The notes under the pieces are model-generated. The model did not search any database. It saw nothing but the letters and a program-made list of their open reading frames with translations, and had not been told where the DNA came from. Positions 48,541 to 56,978 of a stretch of 64,000 nucleotides of DNA are shown in pieces (within the stretch, counting starts at the first letter, position 1; every line of letters starts with the position of its first letter). A program made the translations under genes and the position numbers. Origin of the DNA: Actinomadura rifamycini DSM 43936 (GTDB lineage Bacteria; Actinomycetota; Actinomycetes; Streptosporangiales; Streptosporangiaceae); NCBI RefSeq assembly GCF_000425065.1, contig NZ_AULB01000013.1:124001-188000 (forward strand), in the 5' to 3' direction.

Positions 48541-48565
48541 AAGACGGGAAGGTAGGGTGGACGCC

Positions 48566-49102
48566 ATGAGCCTGCGACACGCCGTGCTGGGACTGATCGC
48601 CGAACTGGACGGGGCCAGCGGCTACGACCTGCTGAAGATGTTCGAGATCTCGCTCGCGAACGTGTGGCCGGCCACGCAGAGCCAGGTCTACGGCGAACTC
48701 GGGAAGCTCGCCGACGCGGGGCTCATCGACGCGGCGGTCGAGGGGCCGCGCGGCCGCAAGGAGTACGCGATCACCGACGCGGGGCGGGCCGAGCTGCACC
48801 GCTGGCTCGTGGAGGCCGAGCCCAAGAAGCCGATGCGCGACGAGACGCTGCTGCGCGTCTTCCTGCTCGGCAGCGCCACCCCGCAGGAGGCGCAGGAGTA
48901 CATGCGGGCCGAGACCGACCGGCTCGACGGCGCCCTGGACGAACTCGCCGCCCTCGACGGGAAGGTCGACTGGGACGACGACGACCTCTCGCGCTACGGG
49001 CGGCTCGTCATCGAGTACGGCAGGCGGTCCCTCGCGATGCGCCGCGACTGGTTCGAGTGGGCCCGCGCCGAGATGCGGTCGTTCGACGAGCCCGCCCGCT
49101 AG
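48566..49102 (+). CDS. PadR family transcriptional regulator
   Basis: A 178-residue regulator: N-terminal PadR winged helix (SLRHAVLGLIAELDGASGYD, then ATQSQVYGELGKLADAGLID) and a C-terminal dimerising helical domain (Vir_act_alpha_C type). ATG 48566 is 7 bases after TAGGGT, so it is probably leaderless. PadR proteins usually repress a neighbouring gene in response to aromatic or hydrophobic compounds; the divergent carotenoid oxygenase is the obvious target. Confidence 0.88.
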   Translation: MSLRHAVLGLIAELDGASGYDLLKMFEISLANVWPATQSQVYGELGKLADAGLIDAAVEGPRGRKEYAITDAGRAELHRWLVEAEPKKPMRDETLLRVFLLGSATPQEAQEYMRAETDRLDGALDELAALDGKVDWDDDDLSRYGRLVIEYGRRSLAMRRDWFEWARAEMRSFDEPAR

Positions 49103-49115
49103 CGCGGGCCCTCCG

Positions 49116-49153
49116 GGCCGGGCCGCCGCCCTCGGGGGCGCGGCGGCCCGGCC
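49116..49153. terminator. Bidirectional terminator
   Basis: A perfect 14-base-pair stem (left arm GGCCGGGCCGCCGC) with a 10-base loop between the convergent padR and NmrA-like genes. Confidence 0.7.
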
Positions 49154-49162
49154 GTCCGGCCG

Positions 49163-49984
49163 TCAGCGGAAGTCGTCGGCGTGGTCGGCGGCCCAGTCGG
49201 CGAACGTGCGCGCCGGACGTCCGGTGATGCGCTCGACCTCGCCGGTCGGCTCCGCGGGGGCGTCCACGGAGCCCGCGCGCAGGCGGAGCAGGACGTCCAC
49301 CAGGCCCTCCCGCATGTAGGGCAGCGCCGACATCTCCTCGCGCGCCTCCTCCGGGGTGATCTCCTCGAAGACCGCCGGGAGGCCGGTCGCCTCGGCGATG
49401 GCGCGGACCTTCTCCGGGTCCGTCAGCGCCTCGGGGCCGCTCAGCACCGGACGCGCGCCGAGCAGCGCGTCGGTGAGCAGGGCGCGGCCCGCGACGGCGG
49501 CGACGTCGCGCTCGTGGACCGGCGCCGACCGGCCCGCCGCGTACGGCGCCCGCACCGGGCGCCCGGCGCGGATCGCGTCCCGCCAGCCCAGCGCGTTGGA
49601 CGCGAACTCGCCGGGGCGCACGAACGTCCACTCGAGCCCCGAGTCCTCGATCGCGGCCTCGAACGCGAGGTGGTGGGCGGCGAGGTCGTTGGCCGGGTCG
49701 GGGTCGAGCGCGGCGGCCGACGACAGCAGGACGGCGCGGCGGACGCCGTGCCCGGCGGCGCGGGGGAGCAGGTCGCCGAGGCCGTCCCGGAACGCCGCGG
49801 GGTTGATGAAGATCGCCGTGACGCCGTCCAGCGGCATGTCGGCGGTGCGGGCGACCTCGACCTCGGTGGGCAGCCGCGCGGTCGCCGGGTCGCGGGTGAG
49901 CGCGCGGATCTTCGCGCCCGCGCAGAGCAGCTCGCCGACCACGTGGCGGCCGACGTTACCGGTGGCACCGGTGACGAGGAACAT
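49163..49984 (-). CDS. NmrA-like NAD(P)-binding oxidoreductase
   Basis: A 273-residue atypical short-chain dehydrogenase. The N-terminal dinucleotide motif is VTGATGNVGRHVV; VLLSSAAAL replaces the catalytic strand, and there is no YxxxK, so it may be a redox sensor or a non-classical reductase. FVRPGEFASNALGW is typical of this family. It is divergent from a TetR gene with a perfect operator between them. Confidence 0.85.
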   Translation of the reverse strand: MFLVTGATGNVGRHVVGELLCAGAKIRALTRDPATARLPTEVEVARTADMPLDGVTAIFINPAAFRDGLGDLLPRAAGHGVRRAVLLSSAAALDPDPANDLAAHHLAFEAAIEDSGLEWTFVRPGEFASNALGWRDAIRAGRPVRAPYAAGRSAPVHERDVAAVAGRALLTDALLGARPVLSGPEALTDPEKVRAIAEATGLPAVFEEITPEEAREEMSALPYMREGLVDVLLRLRAGSVDAPAEPTGEVERITGRPARTFADWAADHADDFR

Positions 49985-50018
49985 GGCGGTTCTCGCTTTC
50001 CGTGGGGAACCGCACCAG

Positions 50019-50059
50019 GTTCATCCAAGTGGATGAACTTGTCAACCGAATGGATGAAG
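50019..50059. promoter_or_regulatory. TetR operator between NmrA-like and TetR genes
   Basis: A perfect inverted repeat (arms GTTCATCC and GGATGAAC, spacer AAGT, 50019-50038) is followed by a third half-site GGATGAAG at 50052-50059, which overlaps the expected -35 position of the tetR promoter (-10 TACGAT at 50075-50080). It should control both divergent genes. Confidence 0.75.
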
Positions 50060-50086
50060 CGGTGGGCGCGCGGCTACGATGGCCGC

Positions 50087-50695
50087 GTGACGGAACGCAG
50101 GGCACGGGCGCGGCGGGCGCCGGAACCGGACGAGCGCAGGCTCGACGCCGAGCGCACGCGCAGGCTCCTGCTGGAGGCGGCGCTGGACGAGTTCGCCGCC
50201 AAGGGGTACGCGGGCGCCCGCGTGCAGGACATCGCCGACCGGGCCGGCGTCAACAAGCAGCTGATCAGCTACCACTTCGGCGGCAAGGCGGGCCTGTACC
50301 GCGAGCTCGGCCGCCGCTGGCTGGAGCGGGAGGCCGAGTTCAACGACCCCGGCGTGCCGCTGCACGACCTCGTCGTCCGGTACCTGCGCAACGCGCTGGA
50401 CGACCCGCGCGGCTCGCGGCTCGAAGCGTGGCGCGGCCTCACCGAGGACCCCGGGGAGGGCCCGTCCCACCCGCCCGAGGACCTGTCGGACATGGCGCGC
50501 CGCAAGGCCGCCGGCGAGATCGCCGGCGACCTCGACCCCGGCTACGTCATGCTCGCGCTGCACGCGCTGGTGTCACTGCCGATCACCCGGCCGACCGTCG
50601 TCCGGGACGTCCTCGGCGAGGACCCCGCGTCGCCCGCGTTCCGCGAGCGCTACGCCGAGCAGCTCGCCCGGATCGTCCGCCACCTCGCGGGCTGA
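50087..50695 (+). CDS. TetR family transcriptional regulator
   Basis: A 202-residue regulator with a basic N-terminus and a canonical helix-turn-helix (GYAGARVQDIADRAGVNKQL, then ISYHFGGKAGLYRELG). GTG 50087 lies 6 bases after TACGAT, suggesting a leaderless transcript. It faces the NmrA-like oxidoreductase gene and likely represses both through the operator at 50019. Confidence 0.88.
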   Translation: MTERRARARRAPEPDERRLDAERTRRLLLEAALDEFAAKGYAGARVQDIADRAGVNKQLISYHFGGKAGLYRELGRRWLEREAEFNDPGVPLHDLVVRYLRNALDDPRGSRLEAWRGLTEDPGEGPSHPPEDLSDMARRKAAGEIAGDLDPGYVMLALHALVSLPITRPTVVRDVLGEDPASPAFRERYAEQLARIVRHLAG

Positions 50696-50704
50696 GGCCC
50701 CGGG

Positions 50705-51493
50705 TCAGTCCTGCCAGAACTGGAACAGGGCGTGGCCGATCGCGATCTGGAGCTCCTCCAGGCCGATCGCGTCGGTGATGGAGTAGACGAGGTTGAAGAA
50801 GCCCTCGTTGATGGGGCCGAGCCACAGCAGCGCGACCAGCACCAGGAACGCGTACCCCGCGTACTGGCTCGCCTGCCGCACCCAGCTCCGCGGCAGGTAC
50901 GGCTCGATGATCCCGAAGCCGTCCAGGCCCGGGATCGGCAGCAGGTTCAGGATCGCGGCCGTCACCTGGAGGAACGCCAGGAACGCCACGCCCACCCAGA
51001 AGACGCTGTGGGAGTCGTCGGCGAGGGTGTTGAGCAGGACGGCCAGGACGACGGCGAACAGGATGTTCGACAGCGGGCCCGCCGCCGAGATGAGGCTGTG
51101 CCGGATCTTCCCGCGGATCGAGTGCCGGTCGATCCACACCGCGCCGCCCGGCAGGCCGATGCCGCCGAGCAGGATGAACAGCACCGGGATCGCGAAGCTC
51201 AGCACCATGTCGGCGTACTTGAACGGGTTGAGCGTCAGGTAGCCCTTGGTGGCGACGCTGTGGTCGCCCGAGCGGAACGCCGTGTAGGCGTGCCCGAACT
51301 CGTGCAGGCACAGCGACAGGATCCACCCGGCCAGCACGAACACGAACAGCGCGATCCGGGCCGGCTGTTCGGTGATCTGCCCGTACCGCCACGTCACCAG
51401 CCCCGCCAGGGCGGTCGCCGCCACGATCAGCAGGAACACCGGGCTCGGCCGGACCGCCGAACCTCCCCGCGTGCCGTGCGCGATGTCCGTCAT
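50705..51493 (-). CDS. M50 family membrane zinc metalloprotease (site-2 protease type)
   Basis: A 262-residue intramembrane protease with about six helices. The zinc site is HEFGH at residues 64-68 in the second helix, and the third ligand is in NLLPIPGLDGFGI. It lacks PDZ or CBS domains, so it is the minimal form. Substrates may be anti-sigma factors or other membrane proteins. ATG 51493 comes 1 base after the stop of the upstream TetR gene (TGACATG), so regulator and protease are co-translated, an unusual pairing. Confidence 0.85.
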   Translation of the reverse strand: MTDIAHGTRGGSAVRPSPVFLLIVAATALAGLVTWRYGQITEQPARIALFVFVLAGWILSLCLHEFGHAYTAFRSGDHSVATKGYLTLNPFKYADMVLSFAIPVLFILLGGIGLPGGAVWIDRHSIRGKIRHSLISAAGPLSNILFAVVLAVLLNTLADDSHSVFWVGVAFLAFLQVTAAILNLLPIPGLDGFGIIEPYLPRSWVRQASQYAGYAFLVLVALLWLGPINEGFFNLVYSITDAIGLEELQIAIGHALFQFWQD

Positions 51494-51494
51494 G

Positions 51495-52085
51495 TCATGC
51501 CCTTTCCGCCGCGATGGCGGGCACGACGTAGGTGCGCAGGAAGCGGCGCAGCCCGTCGGCGTCCCGGTCGCGGTCCATCACGATCAGCGAGGTGATGATC
51601 CGGAAGAGGAACTCCACCGTGCCCTCCACCTCGATGTCCGGCCTGAGCGTCCGCTGCCGCTGCGCGCGCTCGAAGTGGGGCCGGACGTACTCGCAGCACA
51701 GGTCGAGGACGTGCTCGGCCGCCCCCGCCACGGCCGCCTGCATGTGCCCCGCCGCCTCCGGCACGAGGAAGTGCGCGATCGTCGGCGCGCCGCGGACGTA
51801 CTCGACCGCGTCCAGCGTGCCCTCGACGATCGCCTCCGGGACCGACCGCTCCTTGCGGAGCCGCTCGGTGAGGTAGTCGAGGAAGCGCAGGAGGTCGCGC
51901 ACGACGACGGCGAGGATCAGTTCGTCGCGTCCCCCGGTGACGGCCCGGTAGACCGTCGCCCGGGACAGCTTCGCCGCGGCCGCGATGTCCTCGACCGTGG
52001 TTTTCGCCACTCCGAACCGGCCGAAGCACTCTTCGGCGGCGTCGATGATGCGCTCACGGGTGGCGTCGGAGGCGACCGGGGGCAT
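51495..52085 (-). CDS. TetR family transcriptional regulator
   Basis: A 196-residue regulator with helix-turn-helix segment TTVEDIAAAAKLSRATVYRA and a C-terminal domain with several tyrosines and cysteines. ATG 52085 is 7 bases after TAGTGT (complement of 52093-52098), consistent with a leaderless mRNA. It heads a two-gene operon with the M50 protease. No clear palindromic operator is visible upstream. Confidence 0.88.
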   Translation of the reverse strand: MPPVASDATRERIIDAAEECFGRFGVAKTTVEDIAAAAKLSRATVYRAVTGGRDELILAVVVRDLLRFLDYLTERLRKERSVPEAIVEGTLDAVEYVRGAPTIAHFLVPEAAGHMQAAVAGAAEHVLDLCCEYVRPHFERAQRQRTLRPDIEVEGTVEFLFRIITSLIVMDRDRDADGLRRFLRTYVVPAIAAERA

Positions 52086-52157
52086 GCCCTGAACACTACC
52101 GGGCGCCCGCGCCTGCCCGTGATGCGCAGGAAGTCGCCCGTGCGGGAGGCCCGGCCG

Positions 52158-53054
52158 TCAGCCGAAGTAGTGGCCGTCCTCCAGGTCGGCGAGCAGCGAG
52201 ACCTCCTCGGGCTTCCAGCCAAGCCGCTCGCGGGTCAGCGCGCTCGACGCCGGAAGGTCGAGCGACGCCATGAAGCCGATCCAGCCGAAGTGCGCCGCCG
52301 CCTCCCCGCGCGGGACCCCGACGACCGGCACGTCCAGGCGGCGCCCGATGACGGACGCGATGTCGCGCAGCGGCACCCCCTCGTCGTCCGCCGCGTGCAG
52401 CCGCGTGCCCGGCGCCGCGCCCTCGAGCGCCAGCCGGAACAGCCGCGCCGCGTCCAGCCGGTGGACGGACGGCCAGCGGTTCGCCCCGTCCCCCACGTGG
52501 CCCGCGACGCCCCGCTCCCGCGCGCAGGCGATCAGCGCCGGGACGAACGCCCGGTCGCCGTGCCCGTGCACGGACGGCGGCAGCCGGACGATCGACGACC
52601 GCACCCCCCGGTCGGCCAGCGCGAGCGTCGCCGCCTCCGTCGGCGCCCGGTGCGACATCGGTCCGTCGGGGTCCGCCTCGTCCTCTTCCGTCAGAATCTG
52701 CCCCGGGGCTTTCGCCACCATTCCCGACGTGACCGCGAACGGCTTCCCGGAGCCCTCCAGCGCGGCCCCGATCGCCTCGACGGCGCGCAGGTCGAGCGCG
52801 CCCGCCGAACCCAGGTCCGTGAAGTCGTCGTGCCGGAACGCCAGGTGGGCGACGCCGTCGGCCGCCCGCGCCGCCGCGGCGAGCCCCTCCGGGTCGTCCA
52901 GCGAGCCCCGGTGCACCTCGGCGCCCGCCTCCTCCAGTTTCGCGGCGGCCGCGTCCGAACGGGCGAGGCCGACGACCCGGTGCCCGGCCCCGATGAGTTC
53001 GCGGACGACGGCGGAACCGACGAAGCCGGTCGCGCCGGTGACGAACACGCGCAT
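52158..53054 (-). CDS. NAD-dependent epimerase/dehydratase family protein
   Basis: A 298-residue extended short-chain dehydrogenase. It has TGATGFVGSAVVRELIGAGH at residues 6-25, the aspartate-adenine contact in GSLDDPEGL, and a C-terminal substrate domain (VHRLDAARLFRLALEG). The catalytic tyrosine of YxxxK is not evident (SHRAPTEAA lies at that place), as in the atypical subgroup. ATG 53054 has GAAGGAG upstream. A divergent LysR gene starts 120 bases away. Confidence 0.82.
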   Translation of the reverse strand: MRVFVTGATGFVGSAVVRELIGAGHRVVGLARSDAAAAKLEEAGAEVHRGSLDDPEGLAAAARAADGVAHLAFRHDDFTDLGSAGALDLRAVEAIGAALEGSGKPFAVTSGMVAKAPGQILTEEDEADPDGPMSHRAPTEAATLALADRGVRSSIVRLPPSVHGHGDRAFVPALIACARERGVAGHVGDGANRWPSVHRLDAARLFRLALEGAAPGTRLHAADDEGVPLRDIASVIGRRLDVPVVGVPRGEAAAHFGWIGFMASLDLPASSALTRERLGWKPEEVSLLADLEDGHYFG

Positions 53055-53174
53055 GATCCACTCCTTCGATGGGAATCGGTGCGCCCATCGTCGGAAGCGC
53101 GGGCGGCCCGCGTCCAACGCCTCTTCCGCAAGGCGCAATACGTTTCAGGCATCACTCCTGGCTAGGCTGCCGGT

Positions 53175-54137
53175 ATGGCCGACCTGGACCTCCGTCTCGT
53201 CCGCTACTTCACGGCCGTCGCCGAGCACCGCCACTTCGGCCGCGCCGCCGAGGCCCTGCACATCACGCAGCCGTCCCTCAGCCGCCAGGTGCGCGCCCTC
53301 GAACGGCGGCTCGGCGCCCGGCTGCTGGACCGCACGCCCCAGGGCACCCGGCTCACGGAGGCGGGCGAGGTCTTCCTGCCCCGCGCCCGGGCCCTGCTGC
53401 GCTCGGCCGAGCAGGCCGCCGCCGCGACCCGCGCCGCCGCCGAGCCGTCCCGGATCACCATCGGCTACACGAGCGTCATCGTCACCCCGGCCGTCCGCGA
53501 ACTGCGCCGCCGGCACCCGGACGCCGACGTCCGCACCGTCCACGTCGCGTGGAACGAGCCCCGCTCCGCCCTGCTCGACCACCGCGTCGACGCGGTGGTC
53601 GCCTGCCTCCCGTTCCCGACGGACGGGCTGCACGTCACCGTCCTCTACGACGAGCCGCGCGTCCTGGTCGTCCCCCTCGACCACCGCCTCGCCGGGAAGG
53701 AGTCGGTCACCCTCGACGACATCGCCGACGAGCCCATGCCGCGGGTGCCCGATCCCGACCCGGACTGGGAGGCGTTCTGGCGGCTCAACCCCCGCCCCGA
53801 CGGGCGCCCCGCCCCGGACGGCCCCCTCATGGAGGCCATCGAGGACAAGTTCGAGTTCGTCGCCGCCGGCGAGGCCGTCGCCATCATGCCCCGCCCGCGC
53901 CACCACGCCCTCCGCCCCGACCTCACCACGGTCCCCATCGAGGGCCTCGCCCCGGGCCACGTCGCCCTGGCCGCCCGCGCCGGCGACCGCAACCCCCTCG
54001 TCGCCGACTTCCGCAAGATCGCCCGGTCCCGCCTGCCGGGCGGCTCGGGTCAGGCCGCGACGGCCGGTCGCAGGACGTCCTCGCACCACTCGCGGAACCC
54101 GGTCGGCGACCGCTTGACGTCCGGCCCCACGTCGTAG
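53175..54137 (+). CDS. LysR family transcriptional regulator
   Basis: A 320-residue regulator: N-terminal winged helix (VRYFTAVAEHRHFGRAAEAL, then HITQPSLSRQVRALERRLG) and a periplasmic-binding-like effector domain. ATG 53175 lies 6 bases after TAGGCT, so it may be leaderless. It is divergent from the dehydrogenase at 52158, its probable target. The last 28 codons overlap tail to tail (88 bases) with the NmrA-like gene on the other strand; the extra tail (after RLPGG) has no family resemblance. Confidence 0.88.
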   Translation: MADLDLRLVRYFTAVAEHRHFGRAAEALHITQPSLSRQVRALERRLGARLLDRTPQGTRLTEAGEVFLPRARALLRSAEQAAAATRAAAEPSRITIGYTSVIVTPAVRELRRRHPDADVRTVHVAWNEPRSALLDHRVDAVVACLPFPTDGLHVTVLYDEPRVLVVPLDHRLAGKESVTLDDIADEPMPRVPDPDPDWEAFWRLNPRPDGRPAPDGPLMEAIEDKFEFVAAGEAVAIMPRPRHHALRPDLTTVPIEGLAPGHVALAARAGDRNPLVADFRKIARSRLPGGSGQAATAGRRTSSHHSRNPVGDRLTSGPTS

Positions 54138-54919
54138 ATGCCCCGGTTCTGCGCGTCCGCCATGTCGATCACGGCCTGCGCGGTGCCCTCGGCCGCCCCG
54201 TTCCGCAGCAGCGCGGCCCTGTACTCGGCGAGCCCCGTCTCCACGTACCGGACGGGACGTCCCAGCACCTCCGCCATCGTGCGCGCCATGTCCACGGGGG
54301 TGAGGTCGCCGGGCGCGAGCACCGGGACGCCGTCCCGCCCGTCCCACGTGCCGTCGAGCAGCAGCTCGGCCGCGGCGGCGGCGATGTCGCGGACGGCGCA
54401 CAGGGCGAGCGTCCGGTCCGCGCCGGAGGTGAGGCGGAACTCGCCCGCCCCGATCGAGGCGGTCTGGCCGAGCAGGTTCTCCATGAAGAACGGCATCCGG
54501 AGCGCCCGGAAGCCGGCGCCGGTGCTCTCCAGCATGCCCTCCATCGCGTGCGCCGCCGCGAGGTGCCCCGTGGGGCCGGGGAAGCCGCGGCCCAGGCTCG
54601 ACACCGCGACGACCCGCTCGACGCCCCGCCGCTCGATCGCGTCGCACGCGGCGGCGGTGAAGTCCGCGTAGTACCGCCGGACGTCCGCGACGGAGAAGTC
54701 CGGGGGGACGAGCCAGAACACGCGGTCGGCGCCCGCGAACGCCCGCGAGACGACCTCGGCGTCGGCGTGCGATCCCCGCACGGTCTCGACGCGCCCGCGC
54801 ACCGCTTCGGGCAGCCGCGCGGGATCCCGCACGATCACGCGGACGTCCTCCCCGGCGTCCAGCAGGAGGTCCAGGAGCAGGCGGCCGATCCGGCCGGTGG
54901 GGGCGGTGACGACGATCAT
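54050..54919 (-). CDS. NmrA-like NAD(P)-binding oxidoreductase
   Basis: A 289-residue atypical short-chain dehydrogenase with VTAPTGRIGRLLLDLLLDAG at the N-terminus, FWLVPPDFSVADVRRYY and FRALRMPFFMENLLGQ typical of the NmrA/HSCARG group. No YxxxK is seen. It overlaps the LysR gene's 3' end by 88 bases on the opposite strand and is divergent from the next LysR gene, whose LysR-type palindrome at 55015 could control both. Confidence 0.85.
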   Translation of the reverse strand: MIVVTAPTGRIGRLLLDLLLDAGEDVRVIVRDPARLPEAVRGRVETVRGSHADAEVVSRAFAGADRVFWLVPPDFSVADVRRYYADFTAAACDAIERRGVERVVAVSSLGRGFPGPTGHLAAAHAMEGMLESTGAGFRALRMPFFMENLLGQTASIGAGEFRLTSGADRTLALCAVRDIAAAAAELLLDGTWDGRDGVPVLAPGDLTPVDMARTMAEVLGRPVRYVETGLAEYRAALLRNGAAEGTAQAVIDMADAQNRGIYDVGPDVKRSPTGFREWCEDVLRPAVAA

Positions 54920-55014
54920 GGGATCTCCAGTTCGGAAGGGGAGCGCCCGGAACCGGGCGCCTCCGACGATGCCCGCCCGCGCGGCGCGGCTGAAGGATCG
55001 CTTCGGACGCGCGC

Positions 55015-55031
55015 ATTACCCTGAGGGCAAT
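55015..55031. promoter_or_regulatory. LysR-type binding site
   Basis: ATTACCCTGAGGGCAAT is an almost perfect 17-base palindrome of the T-N11-A type, lying between the divergent NmrA-like gene (start 54919) and the LysR gene (start 55050), 18 bases before the latter. Confidence 0.7.
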
Positions 55032-55049
55032 ACCGATCGGAGGACGTCC

Positions 55050-55919
55050 GTGGAGTCCAGGCCGCTGCGCTACTTCGTCGCCGTCGCCGAAGAACTCAAC
55101 TTCACCCGCGCCGCCGAACGCCTCGGCATCTCCTCCCCGCCCCTCTCCCGGGCGATCCGCGCACTCGAGAGGGAACTGGGCGTCGCCCTCTTCGAGCGGT
55201 CGACGCACCACGTCGCGCTCACCCCGGCGGGGACCGTCCTGCTCGCCGAGGCCCGCGCCGCCCTCGACGCCCTGGACGCGGCCGGGCGCCGGGCGCGGCG
55301 CGCCGCCGCCCCCGAACTCGTCCTCGCCGCCAAACCCGACGGCGACGCGGGCCTCCTGGAGACCCTCCTGGAGAAGTACGCGACGGAACCGGACGCCCTC
55401 CCGGTCGCCGTCCGCCTGTGCGGCTGGGGCGACCAGACGCGGCTGCTGCACACCGGCGAGGCCGACGCGGCCCTGATCGGCGAGCCGTTCGACCGCACCG
55501 GGCTCGACACCGAACCGGTGTCCGCCGAGCCCCGCGTGGCCGCCCTCCCGGCCGCGCACCCCCTCGCCGCGCGCGACCGGACCGCCCTCGCCGACCTCGC
55601 CCTGCCCGGCGTCGAGCCGTCCCGTCCGGACGGGCTGCGCCGCTTCCTCGACGGCATCGTCGAGCGGCACGGCGTCCGCGACCTGCCCCACCTGCTGAAG
55701 CTCGTCGAACTCGGCGAGGTCGTCACGCTGCTGCCCGCGTCCGTCGCCGCCCGGTACCCGCGCCCCGGCGTCGCCTACCGTCCCGTCCCCGACGCGCCTC
55801 CCGCGGTGCTCGTCATCGCGTGGCCGCGGCAGTCCCGTTCGAGGGCCGTCGCCGCGCTCGTCCGCGCCGCCGCGTCCCTCGCGACGAGCGACCATATGCC
55901 TTCCCATATCGAGTGCTGA
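55050..55919 (+). CDS. LysR family transcriptional regulator
   Basis: A 289-residue regulator with winged helix LRYFVAVAEELNFTRAAERL, then GISSPPLSRAIRALERELG, and a reduced effector domain (IGEPFDRTGLDTEPVSAEP). GTG 55050 follows GGAGGA. It is divergent from the NmrA-like gene at 54050 and has a clear LysR-box palindrome between. The effector is unknown. Confidence 0.88.
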   Translation: MESRPLRYFVAVAEELNFTRAAERLGISSPPLSRAIRALERELGVALFERSTHHVALTPAGTVLLAEARAALDALDAAGRRARRAAAPELVLAAKPDGDAGLLETLLEKYATEPDALPVAVRLCGWGDQTRLLHTGEADAALIGEPFDRTGLDTEPVSAEPRVAALPAAHPLAARDRTALADLALPGVEPSRPDGLRRFLDGIVERHGVRDLPHLLKLVELGEVVTLLPASVAARYPRPGVAYRPVPDAPPAVLVIAWPRQSRSRAVAALVRAAASLATSDHMPSHIEC

Positions 55920-55920
55920 G

Positions 55921-55960
55921 CAATATCAATATTGGACACGCTCGAACGGTCGGTGATCTT
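55921..55960 (+). promoter_or_regulatory. Beta-lactamase promoter with overlapping inverted repeat
   Basis: TTGGAC (55932-55937) and GATCTT (55955-55960) are separated by 17 bases, close to a housekeeping promoter, and end 9 bases before the ATG. An inverted repeat CAATAT/ATATTG (55921-55934) overlaps the -35 and could be a repressor site. The upstream LysR ends 1 base earlier. Confidence 0.55.
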
Positions 55961-55969
55961 CTAGCCCGC

Positions 55970-56926
55970 ATGACCCGACCCTTTCTCCGGCTGGGCGCCG
56001 CGGCACTGACCACCGGCGCGCTGCTCGGCGGCGCGGCCTGCGGGGCCGCCCCGACCGAGCCCCGCGTCGCGATCCCGGTGGCTGAAACCGGCAAGATCGC
56101 CCCGAAAACCGCCCTGGACGAGACGCTGGCGGAGATCGAGAAGTCCCGCGGCGTGCGCATCGGCGCGGCGGGCATCGACCTCGCCACCGGCAAGGCCGTC
56201 GGCTACCGCGCCGGCGAGCGCTTCCCGTTCAACTCGATGTTCAAGGTGTTCGCGTGCTCCGCCGTCCTGCACAAGGCGCGCACCGACAGCCCCGGGCTCA
56301 TGGACAAGGTGGTCCGCTGGACGCCCGGCGACATGACCGGGCTCACCGGGAACTCGCCGGAAACCACCGAGTACACCGACACCGGCATGACGCCCGCGCA
56401 GCTGTGCCGCGCGGGGATCACCAAGTCCGACGGCTTCGCGGGCAACAAGCTGCTGGACCAGATCGGCGGACCGTCCGGCCTGACGCGGTTCTTCCGCACC
56501 AACGGCGACCGGGTGAGCCGCCTCGACCGTCCCGAGCCGCACCTGACCGAGTGGGAGCCCGGCCAGGTCCGCGACACGACCACCCCCGCGGCCGCCGCCC
56601 GCACCTTCACCGGCCTCACCACCGGCAACGCCCTGCACCCGAGCGACCGGGCGCGGCTCGTCGGCTGGCTGAAGGCGAGCCTCACCGGCGCCGACCGCAT
56701 CAAGGCCGGGCTGCCCTCGGACTGGACGGTCGGCGACAAGACCGGCACCGGCGGCGCGTCCAACCACGGGACGGCGGGCGACATCGCGCTCGTGTGGTCG
56801 CCCGGAACGGAGGAGCCGATGGTCCTGGCCGTCCTCACGAACCGCACCACCGACGACACCCCGCACGACGACAAGGCCATCGCCGAAACCGCGACCGCCC
56901 TCGCCCGAGCCCTCGGCCGCCTCTGA
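55970..56926 (+). CDS. Class A beta-lactamase, lipoprotein type
   Basis: Hydrolyses beta-lactams outside the membrane. The 318-residue protein starts with a signal peptide and a lipobox-like GGAAC (Cys24), predicting lipid anchoring. Active-site motifs: SxxK as SMFK at residues 89-92, SDG at 153-155 (in place of the common SDN), the general-base glutamate Glu189 in RPEPHL, and KTG at 257-259. The SDG variant is also found in Mycobacterium tuberculosis BlaC, where it is linked to weaker clavulanate inhibition. No adjacent BlaI/BlaR regulator is seen. Confidence 0.92.
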   Translation: MTRPFLRLGAAALTTGALLGGAACGAAPTEPRVAIPVAETGKIAPKTALDETLAEIEKSRGVRIGAAGIDLATGKAVGYRAGERFPFNSMFKVFACSAVLHKARTDSPGLMDKVVRWTPGDMTGLTGNSPETTEYTDTGMTPAQLCRAGITKSDGFAGNKLLDQIGGPSGLTRFFRTNGDRVSRLDRPEPHLTEWEPGQVRDTTTPAAAARTFTGLTTGNALHPSDRARLVGWLKASLTGADRIKAGLPSDWTVGDKTGTGGASNHGTAGDIALVWSPGTEEPMVLAVLTNRTTDDTPHDDKAIAETATALARALGRL

Positions 56927-56978
56927 CCGCGCCGAAAACCGGTTGGCCGGCCGCGTACGCCGCGCATATTTTCCGATC

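Noticed and set aside
53120-53170. A LysR palindrome upstream of the 53175 gene
   Set aside because: Only a short CAGG/CCTG pair is present, which is too weak to call a site.
53145-55907. A 920-codon minus-strand frame across the LysR/NmrA region
   Set aside because: It is in the wrong frame relative to the real NmrA-like gene and antisense to both LysR genes.
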